DNA from: an uncultured Prevotellaceae bacterium
Lineage (GTDB): Bacteria > Bacteroidota > Bacteroidia > Bacteroidales > Bacteroidaceae
Assembly (NCBI GenBank): GCA_900320845.1
Contig: ONTS01000002.1
Coordinates: 1-64,000, forward strand
Reading direction: 5' to 3'
DNA: 64,000 nucleotides
Positions 10,001-18,265 of the stretch are shown here, one piece after another. Each line of letters starts with the position of its first letter. Positions within the stretch are counted from its first letter, which is position 1. Under the pieces are notes generated by a model. That model worked only from the letters and a program-made list of their open reading frames with translations, was not told the origin of the DNA and made no database searches. The position numbers were made by a program, and so were the translations under genes.

Positions 10001-13000
10001 GCCGACCAGAAAGTTGGTCCTGGCACCATCGTACGCTCAACAGCTGATGACGGAGCGCTGACGGTAGTATTCTCGCCAAACACATCTTCCACCTACTACC
10101 TCGGTACCGGATGGAAGGCAACGGTGAGCGAATACCAGCTGAAAGATATGGCTGTAAGCACTGTTGAAGTGGCACAGGCTTCTACTGCCGACGCTTCTAT
10201 CGGTGCTGCCGAGCAAGACCTGCTGACTGTAAATGTGAAGACAGAAGGGGCACTCAACCCCATCAGCGTGAGCAGCATGAAGCTGAACATGAAGGAAACA
10301 GAAACCAATATGACCAAGGTCAGCGTATGGCACAACGACACTAAGGTGGGCGAGGCGACGGCTGCGGCTGAAGTCGACGTCAACTTCACTGAGGCAGTCG
10401 AACTTACAGAAGGCGACAACATGTTTACTGTGAAAGCCGACGTGAGCAGCAGCGCACCCGAAAACGGCACCATCGACGCCAAACTCATCTCGCTGACAGC
10501 AGGAAGCGTCGTTAACGTGACTGCCGGCGACCCCGAAGGCACACGCACACTGAAGAACCAGGTAGTGATGACCAACGGAAACCACGGCATCATGTATCTC
10601 GACAAAGGCCAGACCATTGCCATCTACGACGACGGAGGTCCTGCAGCTAACGGAGAAAAGGTGGAAAGCGCTGTGGTGACATTCGCACCGACGGGAGATG
10701 CCGACTGCATACTACTTAACGGCGATGAGTTCAGCCTCAACTACGCTGCTACCATCAACATCTACAAGGGCTCTGAGGTCAACGACGAAAAGAAAGTTGC
10801 TTCGTACACCGGCAGCGCTATAAAGTTCCAGCCCATCATATCCGATGCAGCTGAAGACGGAGGCATGCTTACCATGGCATACAAGTACACAGGCTCAAGC
10901 GCGGTCAACTTCAAGATGACAGCCGAGGGATATAAGAAGACCGATGTGGTGGTAACATCTATCACAACAGAGGATATCAGCGTCGGTGAAGTGCTGACAG
11001 GTCAGACTGATGTGAAGATGCTGAAGGTTGTGGTGGAAGCTCAGGGCGAACTGACCCCGCTCAACATCACCGCATTTGACATCTCTACAACAGGCGAAGC
11101 ACTATGTGCACAGCATATCTACACCACCGGCACAGCCTCATCGTTCTCTGCCAACAATGAGTTTACCGACAGCTACAGCATTGAAAAGACCGGCACGTAC
11201 TACTTCTGGATTACAGGCGACGTCAATACCGAAGCCACAGTAGGCCAGACGGCATCGATGAAGCTGAACAGTATCACGGCAGGTGGTCAGACGCTCACCA
11301 TAAGCGGCGAACCGGCTACTGCCAGCATCACTGTTGCCAGCGGTAAGAGCGGCACCTATACCGTAGGAGCTTCGGGGGCACAGTACATCACCATTCAGCA
11401 GGCAGTAGATGACATCGCTGCACTGGGAATGGAGGGTCCCGTCACACTGAAGATAAAAGCTGGCAACTACAATGAAAAGGTACGCGTTCCTTATATCAAA
11501 GGAATGGGGTCTGTCAACACGCTTACCATAGAGAGCGGAAGCGGACAACGCGATGTGAAGATATATCACAACAACTACACTACAGGTGGCTACTCCGACG
11601 ACCAGCACAAGAAGGACTATGGAGTAATCACTCTCTACGAAGCCAGCTATGTGACACTGAAGAATCTGGAGATATACACCACTGACAAGGCGTACAAAGC
11701 TGTCGTCATGGTGAAAGACCAGAGCCGTCATGTAACGATAGACAACTGCTACCTGCACGCTCCCATCTGCACGGCTAACACCGGTGAAGATGTATGCCTC
11801 GTGGGACACACCATCATTGACGAAGAGAATAAGAACAATGACTATCTCACCGTCAAGAACTGTCTGCTCGAAGGCGGTAAGATGGGTGTCAGCATGGGTG
11901 GAACATCATATGTTGCACTGCCTAAGGAGATTGGCGGCATCATAGAAGGCAACACCTTCCTGAACAACGGACAAAAGGCCATTTATGTGATGGACGAGTT
12001 GGGCGTAAAGATTCGCAACAACACCATCATTCTCGAACCTGGACAAAACAACAAGATCAGCGTCGGTGTTCTCGATATGCAGTTGCGCGATGCCTACAAT
12101 GAGAGTTCGGAAATAACCGGCAACATCTTCAACGTGGCACCAAAGTCCTACTGCTCCGTGATGAACTTCCGCCAGATGGAAGGCACGGAATCAGCACCAG
12201 TCATCATTGCTAACAATGTCATAAACCTGACATCACCCAATAGTTCAACAAACCCCATCAAGTTCAGTGGCGCCAAGATGCGCAACGTCAACGTAGCCCA
12301 CAATACAATGGTCATGAAGGGTACCAATGGCGGCGCTGCTTTCTGGCTATCATCAAAACTTGATGAAGGCTATGGCAACATCAACATTGTCAATAACATC
12401 ATTCAGAATGAAACCAATGGTGCTGCCGTCAGCATCTACGACGATGCCAATGCTACCAAGTTGAACTTCAGCAACAACGTGATCTACACAGCAGGAAGCA
12501 ACTTCTACCTGCCTAATAGTAACAACTACAACTACTTCGTGAGCACGACAGGCGCCATAGGCACCGTCAACAAGCAGGTAAGCTTCCTGAGCGACAACGC
12601 TCTTGAGCCTGCCAACGACCTTGACGGTGACCTGCTCACAGCACAGGCGCTGAGCTATGTCACCACCGACCTCAACGGAAAGACACGTCCTGCTACAAGC
12701 GCTACCATCGGTGCATACGAGTATCAGGCTGAAGACGCTGCCCTCGTGATGAACGAAGGCTTCCCGAAGGCAATGCTCGTCACCGACGAGAGCGCAGACA
12801 TTCATATCAATGCCAACGGAAACGGCACTGCATGGCTGCTCATTTTGCCGGCAACCGACGAAGCTCCGACAGCTGAAGCTATATTGGCACAAGGCTCTTC
12901 GGTGGACATCATGACAAACAAGACTATTGAACGGCATGCTGACGAGCTCACCAAAGACCAGCAATATATTGCATACGTGGTACTGCAGAGCCTGCGCGGC

Positions 13001-14893
13001 ACACTCAGTCAGGTGTACCCCACTGACGTGTTCACCGCTACCTCAACGCCTATTGACCCAGAACCAGAGCAACTCGTCGTCAAAACACACGGCATCACGA
13101 CTCCGCTCGGACAACAGGCAACGCTCAGCGCAACGCTGACCGGTGGTCGCGCACCCTACACGGTGACATGGTACAACAGCAAGAAGGAAAGCATCAAGAC
13201 GGAAACACTTGACGAACTGCCCACCGCAGCACTCACCGTAGACATCACTCCTGAGGAATGTATGGACTATGTGGTAAGCGTAAGCGATGCTCGCAACGTT
13301 GTTGACTCCGACACTGCCCGCGTCATCACCACTGGAAACAGCGTCACAGCTACCTTCGAAAGCCTGTGGCTCAACAACGAGAGCTACTGGAACGCTAAGC
13401 GTGAGGACGGCAAGAACAACTACACTTCCTTCGTCAACGGCTCTTATCGTTTCCATATCGATAACACCTATAATGGTGCTGCATGGTCTGGCTTCGGCTA
13501 CAGCAACCGCACCAGCACAGCATACACAGTCCTCGCCCATCAGTACAACAGCGCACCAGGCGGAGCATACGACGGCTCCGACAACTATGCAGTGTTCTAC
13601 TACTATGCTGGAGGCTCGAGAACCATCGACGTGCTCAACAGCAACGAAGGCGACAGCATCCGTGGATTCTACATCACTAATAACGCTTATGCCAAGTCTT
13701 CAATGACCAACGGCGACAGCTTCGCAAAGAGGTTCGCACAAGGCGACTGGTTCAAGGTAACCGTGACCGCCGACAACGGCAATGAGGCAGAGTTTTACCT
13801 CGCCGACTTCCGCAGCAGCAACACCGCCGACCACTACATCCTCGACACATGGGAGTGGTTCGACCTCAGCAGTCTCGGAAAGGTGAAGACACTCTCCTTC
13901 AGCATGAGCAGCTCCGATGTAGGACAATACGGTGTCAACACGCCGACATACCTGTGCATGGACAACTTCAACGGACAACCGGCATGGATTAACGGACAGG
14001 AACAGACATCAACCGCCTTGTCGCTCTCGACAAACATCGCCGACCTCACATCGCTGAAAGTGGCTGGTGCAACTACCACATGGACCATCGTCAACGACCT
14101 GCCCGATGGCGTCACGGCACAACTTGACAACGACGGACAGCTGACAGTCACCGCACCGCAAGGTATCAGCTTTGACCTATATGTGAAAGTTAGCCAGCGT
14201 GGACGCACAGAGTTCATCCGTATCCCCATAAGCCTGGGCGACACTTCAACGGAAGGCGCAGATGTGACCATCACCACCGAAGGACTGGCTGATGACGGCT
14301 ACTACTATGCAACGATGTTCTACGGCACGAAGGCGCTCATCGTTCCTGACGATGTTACCGCTCAGACCTACCGCGTAGACAACGGTGCACTGACCTTGAG
14401 CCACTCCTATGCAGCAGGCGAGACGATTCCTGCCGGACAGGGCGTAGTACTCAAGGCTTCGACAACAGGTGTCTTCCACTTCGACAAGAGCAATGAGACA
14501 GGCACTGCCGATGCCAACTCCATGCTATATGGCTCCGATGAGGAATACCAGGACAACGAAAACGGATACACTTACTACATCCTTACCACGCCGAAGGTAC
14601 CTCGCCCACAGGGAACCGGAGTAGGCTTCTGGTGGCAGGTGGAAAATGGTGTAAGCGTAACCAACACTGCTCACAAGGCATATCTTAAGGTGCCCAACAA
14701 TCATGCTACAGGAGCCAAAGGCTTCATCTTCGGCGACAGCACGACAGGCATCACTACGATAAACGATAACGATTTCGTTAACGGTGACGTAGAATGGTAT
14801 ACCATAGACGGCAAGCGCATTGACAAGCCTACGCGCGGTGTCAACATCATCAAAATGAGCGACGGCACCACACGCAAGGTTATCATAAAGTGA
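7043..14893 (+). CDS. Giant secreted modular protein: five CUB-like/sialidase-N-like pairs, parallel beta-helix, SprB-like, DUF4465, sorting-like tail
   Basis: A 2616-aa protein with signal peptide (near APA|QT). Five pairs of a CUB-like module and a sialidase-N-terminal-like module fill residues about 30-1435 (CUB-like starts near 30, 338, 623, 898 and 1175; recurring motifs FYDEGG, VYSG, GDNxFxL). Then come a right-handed parallel beta-helix with many IxxNxF/NNxI turns (about 1436-1830), a fibronectin-like stretch, a SprB-like module (about 2011-2093, GGRAPYTVTW), DUF4465 (about 2103-2311, LWLNNESYWN, DTWEWFDL, CMDNFNG), a second beta-rich domain common in Prevotella surface proteins (about 2410-2570), and the tail VEWYTIDGKR...RKVIIK. 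It looks like an expanded paralogue of the 1185-aa neighbour. Probably surface-exposed; no catalytic residues are evident. Confidence 0.8.
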   Translation: MRTKSFTLPLLLLLAVVMSALQAPAQTSRTVNQLQFGKQTITVASDEVITFKDPKGDTDYSGTTSENAHSLTVFKPAEAGMSIQITFESMNMGGNNNYYSFANVYSGDPDADNSFTWATTTSEVSTSYSASLLPSGNILRAYPNERNKTYTNETYVSVAEDGSLSMGFTYRYAYSCTGWIAKVRAVRLENMTVTGAGSNYNGIVAQPQNKTNVAFANAFVTAEGVMNADHVTGIWFKMTQNEDAIDPLTLKLFKGDTQLNSTVTADGDGYKFTFDEAATDGTLTLTVKGDFLITADVGAKAQVDITKIASTGQPEGITPFTAGTSMAVENPGLVFMSSTPQTIYVGNTPLTFYDEGGPEGKYVNDQNDRTITFIPKNEGKVVQIDFSEFNLYYSSYGTPAQFKVYSGTTSGGTLLWEPAAQADYTTGPGTTLRGIPADGGAITIIFNAKTTSSYSTKDGWTATVSEYQPVQMTATAIEVTQTKTTDASIGGTNEALLTFNIKTEGSLNALTLSAVNIDLKGTHTQMDKLWLYATGNTDAEPSAAAVGSVDVNGPTATLTLSEAVALNEGDNYFRLTTDVKGSVLPETTIDAALSNVVLSGNTIAATAGDPEGQRTLKDMILMSATGNILTVQDGRPVAFYDEGGAQGGIVSKTNGKTTFLSGADGKKVMVDFTKNEIWHGSLYNQELRIYNGQEVKEENLIKTLQQGETGVVHSTADDGSMTVVLYSNASNEVAANGWEATVNLFAPVAMDFNGQPTASAASTETLCADDMEQDMLTINVKAQNTEPAMQVTKMAFNAGENFALVTKASLFIGNNKVGETEISAADFIITLSEATTLTEGDNIFTLKYDISGEALNDQKVSAQLTSVTALVNNTEKTEMTTNAAAVQRTVNNVIQSYKDQGTVTKIVNGSVAFETKPTSEYSSNYEAGNDTRTNIFIPKHEGSVCQIDFSQFDVYYSSSTYSTRAKFIIYAGQGTSGEKLWELTSNADQKVGPGTIVRSTADDGALTVVFSPNTSSTYYLGTGWKATVSEYQLKDMAVSTVEVAQASTADASIGAAEQDLLTVNVKTEGALNPISVSSMKLNMKETETNMTKVSVWHNDTKVGEATAAAEVDVNFTEAVELTEGDNMFTVKADVSSSAPENGTIDAKLISLTAGSVVNVTAGDPEGTRTLKNQVVMTNGNHGIMYLDKGQTIAIYDDGGPAANGEKVESAVVTFAPTGDADCILLNGDEFSLNYAATINIYKGSEVNDEKKVASYTGSAIKFQPIISDAAEDGGMLTMAYKYTGSSAVNFKMTAEGYKKTDVVVTSITTEDISVGEVLTGQTDVKMLKVVVEAQGELTPLNITAFDISTTGEALCAQHIYTTGTASSFSANNEFTDSYSIEKTGTYYFWITGDVNTEATVGQTASMKLNSITAGGQTLTISGEPATASITVASGKSGTYTVGASGAQYITIQQAVDDIAALGMEGPVTLKIKAGNYNEKVRVPYIKGMGSVNTLTIESGSGQRDVKIYHNNYTTGGYSDDQHKKDYGVITLYEASYVTLKNLEIYTTDKAYKAVVMVKDQSRHVTIDNCYLHAPICTANTGEDVCLVGHTIIDEENKNNDYLTVKNCLLEGGKMGVSMGGTSYVALPKEIGGIIEGNTFLNNGQKAIYVMDELGVKIRNNTIILEPGQNNKISVGVLDMQLRDAYNESSEITGNIFNVAPKSYCSVMNFRQMEGTESAPVIIANNVINLTSPNSSTNPIKFSGAKMRNVNVAHNTMVMKGTNGGAAFWLSSKLDEGYGNINIVNNIIQNETNGAAVSIYDDANATKLNFSNNVIYTAGSNFYLPNSNNYNYFVSTTGAIGTVNKQVSFLSDNALEPANDLDGDLLTAQALSYVTTDLNGKTRPATSATIGAYEYQAEDAALVMNEGFPKAMLVTDESADIHINANGNGTAWLLILPATDEAPTAEAILAQGSSVDIMTNKTIERHADELTKDQQYIAYVVLQSLRGTLSQVYPTDVFTATSTPIDPEPEQLVVKTHGITTPLGQQATLSATLTGGRAPYTVTWYNSKKESIKTETLDELPTAALTVDITPEECMDYVVSVSDARNVVDSDTARVITTGNSVTATFESLWLNNESYWNAKREDGKNNYTSFVNGSYRFHIDNTYNGAAWSGFGYSNRTSTAYTVLAHQYNSAPGGAYDGSDNYAVFYYYAGGSRTIDVLNSNEGDSIRGFYITNNAYAKSSMTNGDSFAKRFAQGDWFKVTVTADNGNEAEFYLADFRSSNTADHYILDTWEWFDLSSLGKVKTLSFSMSSSDVGQYGVNTPTYLCMDNFNGQPAWINGQEQTSTALSLSTNIADLTSLKVAGATTTWTIVNDLPDGVTAQLDNDGQLTVTAPQGISFDLYVKVSQRGRTEFIRIPISLGDTSTEGADVTITTEGLADDGYYYATMFYGTKALIVPDDVTAQTYRVDNGALTLSHSYAAGETIPAGQGVVLKASTTGVFHFDKSNETGTADANSMLYGSDEEYQDNENGYTYYILTTPKVPRPQGTGVGFWWQVENGVSVTNTAHKAYLKVPNNHATGAKGFIFGDSTTGITTINDNDFVNGDVEWYTIDGKRIDKPTRGVNIIKMSDGTTRKVIIK

Positions 14894-14908
14894 ACAGGCA
14901 GCCTACCT
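14735..14908 (+). repeat. Copy A of a long repeat shared with 37568-37741
   Basis: The last 159 bases of the giant protein gene and about 15 bases after its stop are repeated at 37568-37741 with no indels and roughly 13 mismatches by eye within the coding part. It encodes the linker and sorting-like tail DSTTGITTIND...RKVIIK. Confidence 0.9.
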
Positions 14909-15008
14909 TTTCGTTAGCCCAATAGTTATAAAGCTCGTTTATGATGCAGAGTCACTAAAGAGGAAAACGTATCAAAGGTAGGGCGACATCCAACCGATGT
15001 CATATATT

Positions 15009-15042
15009 AAAGGGCTGTCAGGCATTTGTCTGACAGCCCTTT
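15009..15042 (+). terminator. Rho-independent terminator after the surface-protein operon
   Basis: AAAGGGCTGTCAG (15009-15021) and CTGACAGCCCTTT (15030-15042) form a perfect 13-bp stem with an 8-nt loop and a short T-run within and after the right arm. It ends the 13-kb block that begins at the cobalamin riboswitch. Confidence 0.9.
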
Positions 15043-15129
15043 TGGTATATTACTCACATAACATACCTGTAAGCCCATTCAATTACAAAGATTTTTTTTG
15101 AAAAAAATATAATTATTAAAAAATCTTTA

Positions 15130-15137
15130 TATCTTTG
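15130..15137 (+). promoter_or_regulatory. -7 element of the candidate structured RNA
   Basis: TATCTTTG at 15130-15137 matches TAnnTTTG and is preceded by 50 bp of almost pure A/T. TTTG occurs at 15097-15100 but with a spacer of 29 nt, too long for the consensus. Transcription would start near 15144, with no long open frame for the next 460 bases. Confidence 0.6.
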
Positions 15138-15143
15138 TCCACA

Positions 15144-15420
15144 AATAGCCAGCCCCAACATGTGGGAAGGCTGTTCAGACATTGATGGAACGAGTCCTCG
15201 AGGCTGACAGCCAGGGAGGGCTCAAAGGACGTATTCAGTCGTTATCTTCTTCATCCAGAACTTCGCAACCTTTGGTTTACCGGAAGATACCGCAACGAAG
15301 CGTCCACGTGAGTGTATTATACTTCGGCTTTTTATAAAGCCTTCGCTATAACACTCAAGGCGTGGGCTGGCTCAAGTTGCTTATTTCGGTAAAAGGTAGT
15401 GCGAAGACCTTGGATGAGTG
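15144..15420 (+). ncRNA. Candidate structured non-coding RNA with a long interrupted hairpin
   Basis: Region 15251-15417 folds into one long hairpin by eight matched blocks, among them TCATCCA/TGGATGA (15251, 15411), CTTCGC/GCGAAG (15261, 15401), TTTACCG/CGGTAAA (15276, 15387), GCAAC/GTTGC, CCACG/CGTGG, GAGTGT/ACACTC and GGCTTT/AAAGCC (15326, 15336). That is about 46 base pairs with internal loops. The 5' part has its own stem (GGCTGTTCAG 15169-15178 with CTGACAGCC 15204-15212). A competing 9-bp pairing AGCCAGCCC (15147) with GGGCTGGCT (15364) would break the middle of the hairpin. The signatures of tmRNA and RNase P RNA are absent. A 6S-like RNA is possible from the long bulged hairpin, but this is a guess. 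Confidence 0.55.
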
Positions 15421-15612
15421 TAAGCAATGATGTGTAACTCCCGCGCCCTTTTCTTTCCATAAACTTAACAAGTGCCCAACCTGTTCTTCATGGACATGAA
15501 AGGAGCATCAGTAATGCAGAATATCGCATCAGCATATCCTAAATCTATGTGCGTATAGCAACTATTAAAAACAATGGAATCTAATTATTATAATATTAAA
15601 AAACAAACAACA

Positions 15613-16068
15613 ATGAACATCAAGAAATTTATGATTGCGGCAATAATCATTATTGCTCCAGCAACTTCTGTAATGGCAAATGCTCCTTACAGCAAACTTC
15701 GTCATGATTACAATCAGGCATCTTTTTTACTGCGAGTAGAAAATACTGAAAAGTCGATAGGTTTCTATCAGCGCTTACTTGAACAATGGTGTCGTACATA
15801 CTTTGAAGATTGTTTTGACTGTGAATACAAGAAGAACAGCTTGACAAATGTTGCCGTGAATAGTCGTAATTCTTCAGAGACGCAATTGGTAATGTCTGGT
15901 AAATGTTCATACAGTGGTTGGTTTGATCATAATGATGTCCCTTTTAAAGCCAGAATCACTTATATGGGAAATGACAACTATGAAGTGTGGTTTGAAAAAG
16001 GAGCACGCGCGGGATACATAAGCGAAACAGTGGCTTCAGCAACGCGAAAAATAGCATATTGGGAATAA
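15613..16068 (+). CDS. Small secreted protein, family A (paralogue of 28748-29200)
   Basis: A 151-aa protein with signal peptide (MNIKKFMIAAIIIIAPATSV, cleavage near ANA). Start 15613 was chosen over the open frame from 15574 because the signal peptide begins there. The mature part carries WCRTYFEDCFDCEYKKNSL and SGWFDHNDVPFKARITY, and ends SATRKIAYWE; the same blocks occur in the 150-aa protein at 28748-29200. Three cysteines in the WC..C..C block could bind metal or form disulfides. It is the first gene of a tight plus-strand operon (28 nt to the next). Function unknown; the family name is only local to this report. Confidence 0.8.
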   Translation: MNIKKFMIAAIIIIAPATSVMANAPYSKLRHDYNQASFLLRVENTEKSIGFYQRLLEQWCRTYFEDCFDCEYKKNSLTNVAVNSRNSSETQLVMSGKCSYSGWFDHNDVPFKARITYMGNDNYEVWFEKGARAGYISETVASATRKIAYWE

Positions 16069-16096
16069 TTGTTTTATTTATATAAAGATTTATACC

Positions 16097-17167
16097 ATGA
16101 ATAAATTAAACATCAAACGAGTTATTTACATTATTGCTTTTTTGGCATTGATGAGTTTCAGTTGTTACTGGACTGCAGAGTCTTTATATCTATGGCAACC
16201 ATCTCTCACACGAGTTGGAGGCTGGTTAATAGCTATTGTTTTCTATATCGTTGCCAGTATCTGTTTCAGCAAAGTATTGTCTGCACTGAATAAAAATGAG
16301 TATTTCGGCAACTCCATTGGTGGACGCGGAGGTCAGCTGGCTTTAGGACTTATCGGGTTGCTGTTATTCTGGATAGGTCTCTCTCTACCCACCAACACAC
16401 ATACCTTATTATATAAAGCATCCATTAAAGACGTTGCTACACATGATGTGCAAGTAACAAAAGGTTATTTAGAAGCTTTGAAAGATGAAAATGTTCGCGC
16501 ACGTAAATTGCAGAATGCTTTTGACGAAAAAAAACTAAAAGTAAATGGTCTGTTGAATCGATTCTTGGAGCAGATGACAGATGAAGCTAATAGTGGCATA
16601 GGTAAAAAATGCCAAAATATCTTCATGGAGTTAAACAATGTTTTAGATAATCGTATGGAAGAAAAGAAAGTTACTTCTCAGTCAATAGCTGAATGGCAAC
16701 GTGTATACAAAGACTACATGAAACAAGCACACAATATTTTAGAACGTGATAGGAAGGACATGAATGAGCAGATAAAGAAAATCCACAAACAGGTCAACTC
16801 CAAAGAACTTGCTCAAGATATCAAACGCTGCGATGCTTGTCTAAAAGACATCGATAAGATGAATGGTATAGATGAAGACATCATGAAAGGTATAAGAAAA
16901 GATTTGAGCCTATGCTATGCTTTTATAAAGAAAAATAGCGATGATATTACCTTCAAAGGCAAAGACAAGAAAAAATATGCCAGTGAAAGCCTCACCACAG
17001 ATACTGAGGCTATGCTGTCGGTGCCTCATGTATGGAAAGACTACCTGACTACCGACAAGTTCAATGGACGCGGATTTATCTGGTGGGTACTTATTGCGTT
17101 ATTGGTTGACCTTGCAGCTTTCATATTTTTCAACATCGCGCAACGTAGCAAAAACAACGCCTTGTAA
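16097..17167 (+). CDS. Membrane protein with four TM helices and a coiled-coil loop
   Basis: A 356-aa protein with three N-terminal hydrophobic helices (about residues 8-27, 43-63, 80-97), a large charged region (100-325) rich in K/E heptads that looks helical and coiled-coil, and one C-terminal TM helix (about 330-348) with a basic end. No enzymatic motif is visible. It lies between a small secreted protein and a GTPase gene in one operon, so it may be the membrane platform or transducer of that system. Unrecognised family. Confidence 0.75.
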   Translation: MNKLNIKRVIYIIAFLALMSFSCYWTAESLYLWQPSLTRVGGWLIAIVFYIVASICFSKVLSALNKNEYFGNSIGGRGGQLALGLIGLLLFWIGLSLPTNTHTLLYKASIKDVATHDVQVTKGYLEALKDENVRARKLQNAFDEKKLKVNGLLNRFLEQMTDEANSGIGKKCQNIFMELNNVLDNRMEEKKVTSQSIAEWQRVYKDYMKQAHNILERDRKDMNEQIKKIHKQVNSKELAQDIKRCDACLKDIDKMNGIDEDIMKGIRKDLSLCYAFIKKNSDDITFKGKDKKKYASESLTTDTEAMLSVPHVWKDYLTTDKFNGRGFIWWVLIALLVDLAAFIFFNIAQRSKNNAL

Positions 17168-17227
17168 ACACCCCCTCCACTTCTAACAATATACAAATAA
17201 CAATAACAAAAAATAATAATCATCATC

Positions 17228-18193
17228 ATGAACGATAATCAAACACAAGCTAACAATTTCGGCATCAATCTTGACAATGGTGGTAACACCCCTAATTCCG
17301 AACACATCAATCCAATCCCTACTACGGAGCCGACAGGGACAGTGTTAACAACAGATGCCATCAAAGAAAAAATCAAACAGGAGACATACTCACATGAAGA
17401 ACAAAACGATGTAAATGCCATTACTGTCACCATTCCTGACACTATTACTCCCATCGTGGTACTGTTCGGTCCGAAATCCAGTGGTAAAACTCTGGTATTG
17501 CTTCGCATGATACGATGGCTCGAGCAGAACGAATTTCAGGTTGTGCCGGAAATGGTTTTCCGCCCACAGCACGATGAACACTACAGCCGCATGTGCGCAG
17601 AACTAAAAAACATAGCATACAGCACTTACACACCAGGCGGTACAGATCAGATCAGCTTCATGCTTAACAAGGTGCTCGACAATGTAGGCAATCCTCGCTT
17701 CCAACTGCTCGAAGCACCGGGTGAACATTATTTTGACGTGAAAGCTCCCAACGATCCGTTTCCAACATATATCAATCATATACGTACCACACCCAATCGC
17801 AAGGTATGGGTATTCATTGTTGAACAGAATTGGGGACGTGACCAAGGAGAACGTAACATGTATGCACAGAAGATTTGTCAGATGCAGCAACTGATGTCTC
17901 CGAAAGACAAAGTAGTCTTCTTGATTAATCAGGTTGATAAGCTGCGTGGGCAGTTTAAGCCCGACGGACATCCAAACATTCAGGTATTCTTCAATAACAT
18001 TAAACAACAGTATCCGGGTATCTTCAGCAAGTACAAAAACAGTGGTTTGAGTTCATTCCTTTACGGGGAATACAATTTCAAGGCAGTATGTTTCTCTTCC
18101 GGAGTATTCAACAAAACCAACACTGGAAAAGAGGTTTGGACATTGGAGAACGACTGGTACTGTCAGGAGCTGTGGAAAGCGTTGAAGGCATAA
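17228..18193 (+). CDS. P-loop GTPase-like protein of an unknown membrane system
   Basis: A 321-aa soluble protein. After a low-complexity N-terminus, a Walker A motif GPKSSGKT (81-88) is followed by LLEAPGEHYF near 162, in the position of the GTPase G3 motif (DxxG, with Glu in place of Asp), and by VVFLINQVDK near 230-238, fitting the G4 motif (N/T-x-x-D). This pattern points to a TRAFAC-like GTPase rather than an AAA ATPase. It has no TM segment and would act on the cytoplasmic face, probably with the neighbouring membrane proteins. Resemblance to conflict-system GTPases with GAP1-type partners is suspected but untested. Confidence 0.7.
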   Translation: MNDNQTQANNFGINLDNGGNTPNSEHINPIPTTEPTGTVLTTDAIKEKIKQETYSHEEQNDVNAITVTIPDTITPIVVLFGPKSSGKTLVLLRMIRWLEQNEFQVVPEMVFRPQHDEHYSRMCAELKNIAYSTYTPGGTDQISFMLNKVLDNVGNPRFQLLEAPGEHYFDVKAPNDPFPTYINHIRTTPNRKVWVFIVEQNWGRDQGERNMYAQKICQMQQLMSPKDKVVFLINQVDKLRGQFKPDGHPNIQVFFNNIKQQYPGIFSKYKNSGLSSFLYGEYNFKAVCFSSGVFNKTNTGKEVWTLENDWYCQELWKALKA

Positions 18194-18265
18194 CAGCCTT
18201 CACGCACCACAGAATCTAAAACCCATTATCTCAAACATATTCTCCTATTTCAAATTCAAGCCCCT

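Noticed and set aside
11138..11809. Minus-strand frame of 223 codons
   Set aside because: Antisense to the beta-helix part of the giant gene, which has strong module evidence on the plus strand.
15144..15420. tmRNA or RNase P RNA
   Set aside because: No tag-peptide frame, tRNA-like end, T-loop sequence or GAGGAAAGTCC-type element is present.
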